Assembly: GCA_030248065.1 (NCBI GenBank)
Contig: JASAMV010004291.1
Span: forward strand, 1-64,000
Direction of reading: 5' to 3'
DNA length: 64,000 bases
Source: Rhynchonema sp. JSB1_4
Taxonomy: Eukaryota > Nematoda > Chromadorea > Monhysterida > Xyalidae
In this document: piece after piece, positions 1 through 10,559 of the stretch
Position numbering within the stretch: the first letter of the stretch is position 1
Layout of the letters: the number at the start of each line of letters is the position of its first letter
Notes under the pieces: generated by a model
Told to the model about the DNA's origin: nothing
Seen by the model: the letters and a program-made list of their open reading frames with translations, nothing else
The model's database searches: none
Translations under genes and position numbers: made by a program

Positions 1-161
1 AATTCTTTGTTGTTGTTTTTTCTGGTCGTTCCATGCTGTTTTATCTTGTTGGCGTTCCTTTGTTATTATATGATCCCGTTGTTTTTATGGGAATTGGCGT
101 TGATCAAACAATATTATAAAACGTGAAACCTCATACCAGGGGCGAGCGGGTTGGGCCGAAC

Positions 162-1068
162 CTGGGGTTGGTAAAAAAAAACGACGGCGTTTTTTTCTTA
201 AAAAACGACGTTTAAAAAAACGCCTGGATCGTTTTTGGTTTTTTCATTCCTGAATTTCCTTGGTTTTTCCCTGATTTTCCAGGGAAAGTACCCTGATTAT
301 CAAGGAAAATAATTTTTTTGTCCCATTTTTCAAAAAATTTTCGACCAATTTTTACTTTGTCGAGATACGTCGATATACGGAGTTTGACATTCAATGATGA
401 CCCCGGCCAAAGTTGGTCACATGATGCGGGTCTGATACGGGATCTAACTCGCCAGAAAAGGGTTGAAACCCGTTTATTTTGCCTCAGGACACATAAGGCG
501 GCCTTACGTAAAACTAGGAAATGGGAAATCTTTTGCGTGTTAAAACTATTTTTTAGGAAACTTGATACGAAACTAGGAAATAGGAAATTGGAAATGTTTC
601 CTATTTCCTATTACCTAGTTGTTTTTTTTTTCGAAACTAGGAAATAGGAAATGTTTGGCCACTCAGCAGAACCAAACGGCAACGCAGCTCAACAAAATGT
701 TTTGAGAGAGTTGCCCGTATATGTACAATGCATGCTTGGCTAATTAATATTCCGCCAGTTGTGTTAAAAGTGGGGTTGTCTATGGTGTCGGGACACGGTG
801 ACAAAATTTCCTATTTCCTATTTCCTAGTTTCAAAAAGACAACTAGGAAATAGGAAATATTTCCTAGTTCCTAATTTATACTTTGTTGTAACTGGGAAAT
901 AGGAATTAGGAAATATTTCCTATTGCCTGTTTTCTAGTTTTACGTAAGGCCGCCCATAGAATTACTTCTTTTAACCACGTTTTCTTCCCAACATGAGTTT
1001 TTTTTTCAATTTTTCGGGGGCATATTTTTGTCATCTGGGCGTTAAAAAACGTTTTTTGCCCAACCCTG
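162..1068. mobile_element. hAT-like non-autonomous element, copy A
   Basis: The ends are CTGGGGTTGGT and GTTTTTTGCCCAACCCTG, an imperfect inverted repeat of the family end CAGGGTTGGGCAAAAAA. The perfect 8-bp duplication GGCCGAAC lies at 154-161 and again at 1069-1076, which is the hAT signature. Next to the left end the word AAAAACGACGTTTTT is repeated. The body from about 165 to 495 and from 956 to 1050 matches copy B at 5615-6030. Copy A is split by another small element at 496-955. No transposase reading frame is present. Confidence 0.85.
496..955. mobile_element. Nested palindromic MITE (GGCGGCCTTACG ends)
   Basis: It starts AGGCGGCCTTACGTAAAACT and ends with the reverse complement, AGTTTTACGTAAGGCCGCCC, flanked by ATA on both sides (493-495, 956-958). 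The uninterrupted target is seen in the related hAT copy at about 5946-5960 (CAGGACACATAGAATT), so the insertion borders are directly visible. The body is built from many copies of GGAAATAGGAAAT and its complement, so a single strand would fold into a long hairpin. It has no coding capacity. Confidence 0.85.
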
Positions 1069-1375
1069 GGCCGAACTCTCCACCGGGCCCCGCGGGCGCG
1101 TTTATCCTTCGCACTGGTAACGACATGAAGAGTAGCTAAAAATGATTTACTCTTTACGTCGTTACTAGTACGAATCGAACCTGTGCCAGCTTTCCGTCTT
1201 TGCCTGATCGTGCGATTGGCAGCAATATGGTTCCCTAATAGCGTATCACTTTTTAATTCACTTATGAAATAAAACTCCATTCCTCTTTCTAAATCCTGTT
1301 CATTTTTTGGCAAATAAGCTATTTCGGTTTCGATGATGTTTTTACTCGCCTTTTGTTCTTGTGCGTAATCACTGA

Positions 1376-1493
1376 CATTGGTCGCACAATGACTTTATAA
1401 GAATTGGTCAAATTTTTTCCTGAATCGTAAAGAGGGATTGATTGATTGAAAATCAGGATTGATTTGATGAATTCTTATATGGTGCGACCAATA
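1376..1493. mobile_element. Tc1/mariner-type MITE, copy 1
   Basis: A 118-bp element with inverted ends TTGGTCGCACAATGAC and GGTGCGACCAA. It is the shortest of four copies in the window (others at 7540, 9541 and 19719). The TA at the right end and the ends of the other copies suggest a TA target, as in Tc1/mariner elements. No ORF. Confidence 0.7.
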
Positions 1494-2265
1494 TCTTTGT
1501 ACTTTGAGGAGTAAACCACCTTGTATTGGTGTTTTATATGCGGCCACCCCGTACCGAGAACCGTTTCTTGCCGTCCGATAGCCGGCGCTTTGCTTCTTTT
1601 GCTATCAGCGTTCAGTTTGCACGTTCACCTCCGGATGCAACATTGTAGGTACAAACTTATGTGGTACAGTGGCGCATCATTATACAGTAAGAACCCCAGC
1701 GGGGCCCAATCATGATGTTCTTATAACGTGCCCGCCCCGGCGGGGAAGAGAAGAAAAAAAGCCCCCCCCCGCGGCGCCCCGGTGGAATAAAAAGTAACAA
1801 TTTCTCTACAAAAAAACCTTAAAAACAAAAAATATATATATGTATATGTATGTATATGTAGTTAATAAGAATTTAGATATAATAGAGTGTAACTTTCTCT
1901 ATGCAAGTAACTGTATAACTAAAAAAATATATATATGTATATATATATGTATATGTAGCTAATAAGAATTATCACACGAAAGGAAAGAAGGAAATTACAG
2001 AGCAAAAGCCAAGTTACCTAACTTAGGCGCATCTAAACTCATTTACACGCATTCATACAGCCTAGGTCAAACTGTTTCGGTCTCTGTTCCTAGACAGTTT
2101 TGACCCACTACCCGGCCGAGACCATCCTCAGTAGGAAACCGGGAGGGTGAGATATCTAGGCGCGGTCACATTCACACGTCATTCACACGCTAGAGAATTG
2201 AATGAAAAAAGGGGAAAAAACGGCAAAAATTTGGTTAAAGAGAACTATACAATATTCTCCTACAG
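1494..2265. other. Gene-free stretch with AT-rich simple repeats
   Basis: No convincing gene was found. Between about 1805 and 1975 a block of roughly 120 bp occurs twice in tandem; each copy contains (AT)n plus GTATATGTAG and AATAAGAATT. Around 1725-1790 there is a G/C homopolymer-rich stretch, and at 2065-2150 short inverted repeats with the word ACAGTTT. Confidence 0.5.
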
Positions 2266-2271
2266 ACTAAC

Positions 2272-2451
2272 CACATCTGCATATCGTCTTTTTTTGGCAG
2301 CAGGCGGCCCATTGGCTGATGTGTCCATTTCGTTTGTATTGGATGTGTTGCTGGTGTTTGACATCTTGATTGGCACACGGTCCTGTTCTTCGGCAAGTAT
2401 TTCGTTCAAAATGGCGTTGAATCCGTGTGATTCGTTGAGATCGTTTGACAT
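2272..2451 (-). CDS. Putative first coding exon of an unrecognised gene
   Basis: An exon-like frame begins with ATG at 2451-2449 and runs exactly 60 codons to a splice donor GTTAGT (2271-2266), a donor type used by the confirmed genes here. The peptide is polar, with repeated SNT units near its middle, and ends in a basic patch (AAKKRRYADV) that could act as a nuclear localisation signal. No downstream exon was found before the left edge of the window. It could also be a remnant of the neighbouring retroelement's tail. I do not recognise the family. Confidence 0.3.
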
Positions 2452-2810
2452 AAAGTTGAATTGTTGAAAAAAATCGCTGATATTTCTGTGTAAAAGAAGA
2501 TGTCTGTATAAATTCAGCAAGCGCTGTAGATGACAAAAATGAACGGAGAAAGGGGGTAAAAGGGTCAACGGCAGAGGAGCAGCACAGCTGCAAGCTGAGA
2601 AGGTTTTGCTCCGTGGATGTGTTCTGTGTTGGTTCTGGTATGACTATTTATGTATAAAGTGAGCAGAGAAATGTACATTGCGTGTGTAATCTGGTTTATC
2701 CCATTCGCAGACCTGTATTGACCAATCGATTTGAACTATCGGCAATTTTAGTGTCTTGGGACGAAAATAGGTATACTGTATACTTGTTGTGTAGAGTAGG
2801 GATGAAACTA

Positions 2811-5614
2811 CTAAATTATAGGTTGGAAGCATTTTCTGATTAAAGCGTGTTTTTCTATGGTTCCGTATTTGTACATGAGGGGTTCATATTTGCCCAGAAA
2901 CTCCAGGATTGTGTTGTGTACAGTTTCTTCTCTGTGGCCTTGTAAAATCAGGCGATTTACCATCTTCGTTATTTCTGTCTTCCAGTTTTCCAGGTTGCTG
3001 ATGGTTCTGGTGAAGCGTAGGCATTGGCCAACAATTGTGCCTTTAAGGACATTTTGGTGGACACAGGATTTACTGGAATAAAATCTTAGAATTGGGAAAT
3101 TAAAATAGTCGGTCTTATTGTATAGTTTGAAACCGCGTTGTCCCAATGTGATCAGAAGATCAAGATATGAAATTTTGTTGTTATTAGGTTGATCATAGTT
3201 CAACTCAAGGCTTTTATCATATATTTCCTGACATATGTTATTGAAGTTGAAATTGATCGAAATTATGTCGTCCAGATAACGCATAAGACACACTGAGTGA
3301 TTAATCGGAGGATTGCATCTGATGAGATACTTGTATTCCATCATACTGAGTACCAGATCGGCAATTAGTGGGCTTGCGTTTCCACCCATTCCGATACCGT
3401 AATCCTGTCGAAGTACAGTATTACCGAATTTTATGTATGAATGTGAGATTACGGCTTCCAATAACTCGAAACATTCATGTTGATCAAATACATAGTGGTT
3501 TGAATTGGGTTGATCGGCATGACAATAGAAGGTGCGATTAAAATTGCTGTTTTTTGCGACTGCTATGTAGTTCTTACCAGAATTTGTGAATAATAGTGCA
3601 AACAGTTCTTTTAAGTTATGGATAATTATTTTATGTGGCAATTTGGTATAGAGCGTGCTAAAATCGAATGTCGTAGCAGAATGGGGGGTTATGTTTTGAC
3701 GTTCACAAAAGTCCACAAGTTGACGGCTGTTGTCAATTGACATGTATAGTTTTCGACCTGTGCGTTTTTCACAAGTTTTGCAGTAATTTTTAAAATGGTT
3801 CTTAAGATGTTTCAGTATGTCTAGCAAAGTAGTAGATAACTGCTTTGAGGTAGCATTTGCTGCCCCCACAATGAAACGAAATTTAGTAGGCGTTTTATGT
3901 AGCTTAGGTATTGCGTAAATGTTTGGTATACATGTGTCTTTCGCAATGTCCATGCTGTTATGTTTTAGGAGACCTTGAATAATTGCTGCTTGTTCATTTT
4001 TTATTGTTTCTTCCGTCAAATTTGTGTGTCTATATGTAGCTTTACCGTCGATTGATGAGGAGTTTAGTTCCTGACGTATAACTTGTAAATAAAACCGTTT
4101 GCATATAAACCCATAATTATTTGGTGTTTTGTCAACGGGGCATATAACGAAAGAATCTTGTAATGAATTTAGTGCCGCCATCGGTATTTCGTAACTGTTT
4201 TTCAGGTTAATGCCTTCCACTCGATTTCGAATTCGGCCTTCAACTTCAGTTATGTAATCTGAGATGTTTAGGAGATTATGTCGGTTTTTCAACTTTTGGG
4301 CATATTCACAGATGGGTTTCATTATTTCATCAATTAAATTTTCCTTAGTTATTTTTTTGTTTGGTCTGAAGTTAGTACCAAGTTTCAGTAGTTTCCTCAA
4401 ATTTATGTCTTGACAAATATTGTGGTCGCCAGTTATAACGTGGCCATAGCTTTTGTCAATAAAATTACGGTAAGTTTCAGCATGACATACACATTTGCTA
4501 TCATCAATTTGGTTGCAAATTGTAAGTTTAATTGTTTTATTGTAGTTAAAAATTTGTTTAGAAAGTTTATCTGGGTTTCTGTATACAATTTGGATTGGGT
4601 TGCGTTCACTAGGTTCAATTTCTAGTTTTCTTTTCACCACCGAGTTGTTTAGTATGGTATTAAGTATTATGTTTTCAACTCCTTTGTTAGAGAACGGGAC
4701 TACTATGCGGTCCACTTTCTTTTGTTCCGACTGTGACTTCTTTGGCGAAAATTTACCGGCCATGAATGCCATAATGTACAGCTTAGTGATGTTGCTGACA
4801 TTGCAAAGCTGTGCTGTTTTGTAACCGTGTTCCAATGTTTTTTTGTTGCATGACTTCAGGTAAACAAAAAGCTTTCTAGCGTCGTTATCGGCAATTATAG
4901 ATTCCATTTCTTTTATGAAGTCTGTGTTTATTTGTTTATTTTTCTTCTTTTTGCGTCTGCCACGATCTTTCCGTCCAGTCCTGGGTACCTTAATGTTAAA
5001 ATATGGGTGCGTTGCATTAATGTCCCAGTCAGTGCCCATTTGAGTGACTGTCCCAAAACCTTTTATTTGGTCATTTAGTCCCCAGGGTTGTGCCGTATTC
5101 AGTATTTTTATCCAGTTCAGTTCCATATGGAGTAGTGTCGGTGTTATTCCAGTAGTCACATTTGTTGTTTCTAATACACAAACTTTCATGCTTTTTATCC
5201 CGTGACGAATGAAATGATCAACCAGTGGTGTACCCTTTTTCTGTGTTTCAACGTCTCTGCGGTGCTGTCCAAAACGAGAACGAAGTTCCTGTTCTGTTTT
5301 GCCCACATATTGTTGTCCACATATATTGCATGTTATGCAGTAAATTAAATTCTTTGTCGAACAAGTGCAAACTGTATCGGATACATAGCAAAATATTTTA
5401 TCTGTAGCGTTACATGTCACGTGCGTTTTTGAATCCACGAAAAAACATGTTTTGCAGTTTCGTTTTCTGCAGGGTTTTGTCTCTATATGCTTGGCTGTGT
5501 GGTTTATGAGGATTTGCGGTTTATCCGTTGTATTGGTAGTGGTCGGTGCGGTGTGTGTTTCCGATATAAAGTACGAGAATGTCACAGTGGACGTGACGTA
5601 ACAGCTTCGATCTT
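2811..5614 (-). CDS. Penelope-like (Naiad-type) GIY-YIG + reverse transcriptase polyprotein
   Basis: A single open frame of about 930 codons. Numbered from 5627, its N-terminal part has a cysteine cluster (C53, C58, C61, C72, C80, C87, C89), then a GIY-YIG nuclease domain at about 94-180 with YCITC, QQYVGKT, the following R...H segment and a later Glu. A reverse transcriptase follows, with IPKLHKTP near 571, FSTLYTKLP near 654, GMGGNASPL near 744 and the catalytic YLDD near 784. Canonical Penelope elements carry GIY-YIG at the C-terminus; the N-terminal position with a Cys finger is the arrangement described for Naiad elements. The product would nick DNA and copy its own RNA at the nick. The frame runs into hAT copy B at 5615 and continues in the same frame on its far side (about 6782-6877), so the element is split but otherwise undecayed. 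Confidence 0.85.
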
Positions 5615-6781
5615 CAGGGTTGGGCAAAAAAAACGACGGCGTTTTTTCTTAAAAAAACGACGTTTTTAAAAAAACGCCTGGGTCGTTTTTCGTTTTTTTT
5701 AAATCCTGAATTTCCTTGATTTCCCTAATTTTTCAGGGAAAGTACCCTGATTATCAAGGAAAATCAATTTTTTGTCCCATTTTTTTCAAAAAATCTTCGA
5801 CCAATTTTTACTTTGTCGAGATACGTCGATATACGCAGTTTGACTTTCAATGATGACCCCGGCCAAAGTTGGTCCCATGATGCGGGTCTGATGTGGGATC
5901 TTAACAACTCGCTAGAAAAGGGTTGAAATCCGTTTATTTTGCCTCAGGACACATAGAATTACTTCATTTAACCACGTTTTCTTCCCAACATGAGCGTTTT
6001 GCAAATTTTTTGGGGGCATATTTTGGTCCAGGGTTGGAAAAAAAAATTTTTTAAACAAGTTTTTTTAAAAAGTCTCAGATTCGGGGAAATTTTACCAAAT
6101 TTGCCTAAAAAACGCGCAAAATCGCGAAAAAATGCAACTTTAATTGACAAGTCACTTTTGTGACTTGGTTTGCATCACTTATGAAGGGTGTTTACGTCAT
6201 TTCGATGCGATCCAACAGTCTGTGCTTGTTATGGACCTATGATTGCTGCTCTGTGGTATCAGACACAACGATTTGTGGTCGAATAAGCAAGATTCACTCA
6301 TAAACCATACAGAATTGAGAATTATAAGCTGCAGAAATACTTGTCGGGTCGCTGAATCAGTCGTATATGACCGACCCGATGGGGTATGACATCAAAGTAC
6401 CATGTAAGTACATGCATACTGTGTCTCATGTATCACGGGGAGGTATAATAACATCATTTGGGGCATCTTAGATACCAAATACATGCCCAAAAAGTGATTT
6501 TGTGAAGAAAATTTTTCGACCCTTGAGAAAAAATGACAAAAAATAGCTCCCAAAAAGGCCATTTTTGGACGTTTTAGAACATTTTGTTCCCCAGAAAAAT
6601 TTAAAAAAAAAATTTTTTTTTTAAAAATTTTTTTCAAAAACCTTTTTTTTAAAAAAAAATTTTTTTTTTTTTTAAAAATTTTTTTTTGCCCAACCCTGTT
6701 TTGGTCATCTGGGCGTTCTAAAAAAACGTTTTTTTTTAAAAAAAACAATTTTTTGAAAAAAAAGTTTTTTGCCCAACCCTG
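5615..6781. mobile_element. hAT-like element, copy B, inserted in the Penelope-like ORF
   Basis: It begins CAGGGTTGGGCAAAAAAAAC and ends GTTTTTTGCCCAACCCTG, with the 8-bp duplication TCGATCTT at 5607-5614 and 6782-6789. It is the sibling of copy A (same body, same AAAAACGACG words). It carries a nested third element at 6029-6698. The duplication lies in coding sequence of the retroelement, and the reading frame is the same on both sides. Confidence 0.92.
6029..6698. mobile_element. hAT-like element, copy C, nested in copy B
   Basis: It begins CAGGGTTGGAAAAAAAAA and ends TTTTTTTTTGCCCAACCCTG, with the duplication TTTTGGTC at 6021-6028 and 6699-6706. Its termini match copies A and B, but the subterminal words are runs of A and T (AAAAAATTTTTT), not AAAAACGACG. 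The middle (about 6150-6530) is unique sequence without a coding frame. Confidence 0.9.
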
Positions 6782-6877
6782 TCGATCTTTCAAGCTTCTA
6801 TTCTTTGCTTGATCATGCGTTGGAAGTAGGGATGAGATACACAGGAAGATAAGTTTTTCACGACAGTAAACGCTCAA
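6782..6877 (-). pseudogene. Upstream part of the split Penelope-like ORF
   Basis: On the far side of hAT copy B the minus-strand frame continues for about 30 codons (ending in the residues THDQAKNRSLKDR) before an in-frame stop just upstream. No ATG is present in this piece, so the true start is missing, spliced in from elsewhere, or lost by 5' truncation of the retroelement. The phase matches the main ORF exactly once the hAT insert and one copy of its duplication are discounted. Confidence 0.6.
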
Positions 6878-7318
6878 AAATTAAATCAAGCTTTCTTCAG
6901 GGATTAAGTCAGCGTATTATACGTACTTTTTTAAGCTTGAAGAATATTGCATATTCATGGCCATATGTTTTGTGTCCGTGTTTTCTGTGTACTTCGTCAA
7001 GAAATAGAAAGCATTGTGCCATGTGGCTCTGATTAACATTCAAGGTACAGTATTCGTTTGTTTCCAACTAGGTAGTATTGTATAAACCGTGCAGTATTGT
7101 ACTGTATTTGGAAGTTATACAAAAGAACGATCTTGAAAAAATAGAATAATTATCAACTTTCAACCCCGTTTCTTCATTTGTTTGCCAACCCTTCAGAAAC
7201 ACTATAGTTCATATTCAAACTGCAGCATATAAGCAAAGGTCTTGTACTCTGAACTTATTTTCATCGTTTGAAACGCCCGTTTCGTTGCACGTTATTTTGT
7301 TGACTTTGCGCCCAAAAA

Positions 7319-7975
7319 ATGAACGCAATCTATCTGATAGTGGCCATGGTTAGTTGCTTCGCCGGATGCTTCATTCAAGTCATCAGTGTGCTTTATCCAT
7401 GCTTGTCACCATTTGAGTTCTCAAAAAAGTTTATATCGAAAAATCCACAGGCTTTATTGTGCGCTGGCACCAGTGCTCAATACAACCAAGGATCCGCAGA
7501 TTACGGTTGGCTCAAAACTTGATTTCTGAACTGTCCAAGTATTGGTCGCACAATGACTTTATGAGAATTGGTGAAATTCTTTTCCTGAATCGTGAAGCGG
7601 TAAAGTGACGGAGCAATGACGTTGCGTTGCGCGATCACACACAAAGAATGCAGTCTGTAAAATATGTTTCAGGCCCGCAGCAACGTGGTTGATCTGCTGG
7701 ATTATTTTCAGATGAAAATGTCTTGTGAGAATCACAAATAGCACAGTGGTTAAGAGTGACTGAACGTGGAAATCAGGATTGATTTGATGAATTGTATGAT
7801 CATTTGTGCGACCAGACGAATACCTGTTTACCGTGCGCTTCAGCTTATCGTAACCGATTTATGTGCAGGCAGTCAGGGCTATCGGCCATACGTGTCTGAC
7901 CCTGGTAATCAGGACAGCAATCGAATCGACACCTCGTCGCGTATGGGGTTCTTCGGCCGTCGACGCAGACGTTGA
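7319..7975 (+). CDS. Small secreted peptide precursor, gene A (two exons)
   Basis: Predicted exons are 7319-7385 and 7869-7975 (174 nt, 57 aa). Exon 1 encodes a strongly hydrophobic leader starting MNAIYLIVAM, as expected for a signal peptide. Exon 2 gives a polar mature part (SQGYRPYV, then NQDSNRIDTSS) ending MGFFGRRRRR at the stop. A Gly before a basic run at the very C-terminus is the classic amidation and dibasic cleavage signal of neuropeptide-like precursors. An alternative donor after codon 10 (GTTAGT at 7349), matching the exon 1 ends of genes B and D, would put exon 2 in another frame without that ending; I prefer the first model but the donor is uncertain. A MITE (7540-7814) lies in the intron. 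Confidence 0.5.
7540..7814. mobile_element. Tc1/mariner-type MITE, copy 2
   Basis: About 275 bp with end TATTGGTCGCACAATGAC and a more diverged right end GTGCGACCA. The body is the inverse of copies 3 and 4, with the shared segments GAATCACAAATAGCACAGTGG and GATCACACACAAAGAATG. It lies in the predicted intron of peptide gene A. Confidence 0.75.
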
Positions 7976-8174
7976 ACAAAACGTGGATTTAGTGAGCGTG
8001 ATAAGTTGCATACGCTGTTTTTCGGATGCTGTCCACTATTAGTCAGATGTCGTAACAACATTTTGTTCGCGGTTACGCAGTTCATCATTGTATGTGTGAT
8101 CAGAAAAAGATAAAAAAGCAAGGTTGAGATGTATAATCGAACATCAGTCACAGCTCATAAGCACAACAACAGAC

Positions 8175-9015
8175 ATACAGTCCGTGACGAATTATGTGGC
8201 CACTTTGCAACGCCGGCGCGCGCGCGCCAGGCGTTGTGCACATACTGTAAGTATAGGGTGATCTGCAAGAGTACGGGAGCTTTGCAACAGGAACAGTTAG
8301 CGCGCGCCGCGCGCGCGCGCCGTTTTCCAATAATCACACAGGATGCATATCGAATGAGTAACAACGATCATTTATTTATGCAATGAATTCACAATTTATC
8401 AAAACGCGATATCAGTTTTGAACTTTGCGCGAACAAGTTCTTTGTTTAGCATGTCACAAAGTTTTTGCAGGTTGATTTTTGATCACAGCAGCTTTTGTGG
8501 CCATATCTTCAATGTGCTTTTCCGTATTGGATTTGAAACAGCAAAGCTGAAAAAAGAAACACGTTCGAGCCAAGAAGAAAAGAAATGAACAAACACTGCA
8601 CTCACATGACTGCCAGAGAAAGCGGATAATGATGAAAAACAAGCAGGCAACACAAGATAAAACTTCACAGCTTGTCTTGTACTTTGTTTGTTGCTTGCTT
8701 TTTTTGGTGGCCACAGCTCAGTTGTTGTCTGCACTAAATCTATGTAACAGTACTCTGCAATATTTCCATAACTTGCATCCCCGACGCCATGTGATGCACA
8801 CTTGGACAGCTCCAGTCGCTGCAAATAGCACGCACGTTTGAATTGCCGCCTTTGCATGTATGACAAAACTGAAACGAAACGCGCGTCGCGCGCCGCGCCG
8901 TTTGCTCTGTGCAGAAACCACAAATCGAGCCGACCGCCCTATGCTTATATGCACAACGCCTGCAGCGCGCGCCAGCGTTGCAAAGTGGCCACATACAGTA
9001 ATTCGTCACATACAG
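8175..9015. mobile_element. Long-inverted-repeat element with GCGCGC tracts
   Basis: Two arms of more than 100 bp face each other. The left arm (about 8175-8275) holds GTGACGAATTATGTGGCCAC, then GCAACGCCGGCGCGCGCGCG. The right arm (about 8895-9015) holds the reverse complement with small gaps. The middle contains a second GC-alternating tract (8300-8322) and no recognisable protein. It is best read as a foldback DNA transposon without coding capacity. Confidence 0.65.
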
Positions 9016-9540
9016 AATTAGGGAAGTGAAATCCCTTTGCTGCAAAAAATAGAAACACTCACAAAACTGTCGAGTTTGAACCTCGATCTGACGACTTTTG
9101 TGCGTTAGCACCAGTAATGCTTCACGCGAGCATAATGCCAGCTCTTGTCTATTATGGGTCCACGTGGCCACCAGGTGCATCGCGCTGACGATGCGCTGGT
9201 GCACCGTCCGTTTGTTAAGACATGTCGAAACGGGTGACAAAAAAGCGCACAAAAGCACTGTAATAACTCTCAAAAACCTCAGCATGCGCCGGTTGCTGAT
9301 GTGGTCCTGTTTAAGCGGACAAGGCAGATTTTTCATTGTGTGTTCACACCCTTACACTGTGAAATATCACGTCTCTTGGTTCTTGTCATTGCTAACCATT
9401 ATGATTTGATTCCGAAGTTGTTTTCCAGGCTCGCATATTAGCATGAGAATGGTGCGAGCTTGTGCTTTTCAAGGCAGCTGGCTGGTAACCATTGTCTTCT
9501 TCAGTTTTGGTATACTGTAACAAAATCCGAATGATATTGG

Positions 9541-9818
9541 TATTGGTCGCACAATGACTATATAAGAATTCCTCAAATGAATCCTGATTTTCACGTTCAG
9601 TCACTCTTAACCACTGTGCTATTTGTGATTCTCACAAAACATTTTCACCTAAAAATAATCCGGCACAGCACCCACGTCGCTGCGAGTCTGAAACATTTTG
9701 GTGACTGCGTGTTTTGTGTGCGATCGCGCAATGCAACGTCACTGCCCCGTCAGTTTCCCTCTTTGCAATTCAGGAAAAAAATTTGACCAATTCTGATAAA
9801 GTCATTGTGTGACCAATA
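9541..9818. mobile_element. Tc1/mariner-type MITE, copy 3
   Basis: 278 bp, starting TATTGGTCGCACAATGAC and ending GTGTGACCAATA. The body is the same as copy 4 at 19719-19996 at high identity. Located just upstream of peptide gene B. Confidence 0.8.
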
Positions 9819-9955
9819 CCTACGCAAGAGCATGAAGCTATCCATTGTTATTTTCTTCAATCCATTTGTGCAGTTTCATTCAGACTTCTCTCTTCAGCGA
9901 AATTAAAAAAAGTTTTATCCAAAGGATATACAATAACAGCAAAAGAACATAAATC

Positions 9956-10559
9956 ATGAATGTCCAAGCCATTGTGTTGCCAATCGGGGTCAGTTTATTG
10001 TGTGAGAGTGCGTGTAGGGGGGATATAAGAAATGGATAGGATAGGCCACACCAGGGACAGCTAATTTTTTTATCATTTTATGCTGACCTTTTCCCCCTTT
10101 TCCCCATTTTGTTGTGAGTGCTCAGCCTCAGTGATCTGATTTGGTTGAACTATAATTTAAGCGCAACTTCGCACATGGGCACTGCATTAATTTGTCATGC
10201 CCCGTGTACAGAATCTATAAGTGTTGGTGAGGTACTAAGACCACTAATTTGATCCACATGACTTTTCTTTTGGATGTCTGCACTGTATAATACAGTACCC
10301 GCTTCATGGCTTATGCGTGTGAAGAACACTGTGCATCGACGACTTGTGTTGATAACATTAGAATAGGCCTAGTTCGGTTTCACTTTATCGACCCAAATCG
10401 GTTCGGTTTTGCTTCAATACCGCTTCAGTCGAATTGCATGTTCATGTGTAGGTGCTGTTGTGCACGCTGATACCAGCCGCCGTGGTTGCGAATCGATGGA
10501 TGGGTCGTATGGGATGGAGTGGCGGTGGCGCACGATACCAACCTCCACCAACACGGTAA
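9956..10559 (+). CDS. Small secreted peptide precursor, gene B (two exons)
   Basis: Exons 9956-9988 (11 codons, donor GTCAGT) and 10452-10559 (acceptor TGTGTAG), 46 aa in total. The split falls inside the hydrophobic leader: exon 1 encodes MNVQAIVLPIG and exon 2 opens VLLCTLIPAAVVA. The remaining part (NRWMGRMGWSGGGARYQPPP, then TR) is rich in Gly, Trp, Arg and Pro. Gene D has the same architecture: 11 codons, phase 0, and exon 2 opening with TGTTGTGC-like bases after TATGTAG. It is probably secreted, as an antimicrobial or signalling peptide; no named family is claimed. Confidence 0.6.

Noticed and set aside
1150..1260. A tRNA-like B-box (GGTTCGATTCG on the minus strand near 1160-1180).
   Set aside because: No paired T-stem, no cloverleaf and no plausible A-box at the right distance.
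2000..6900. A hammerhead ribozyme associated with the Penelope-like element.
   Set aside because: I found no segment with both the CTGATGA core and the matching GAAA and stems in correct spacing.
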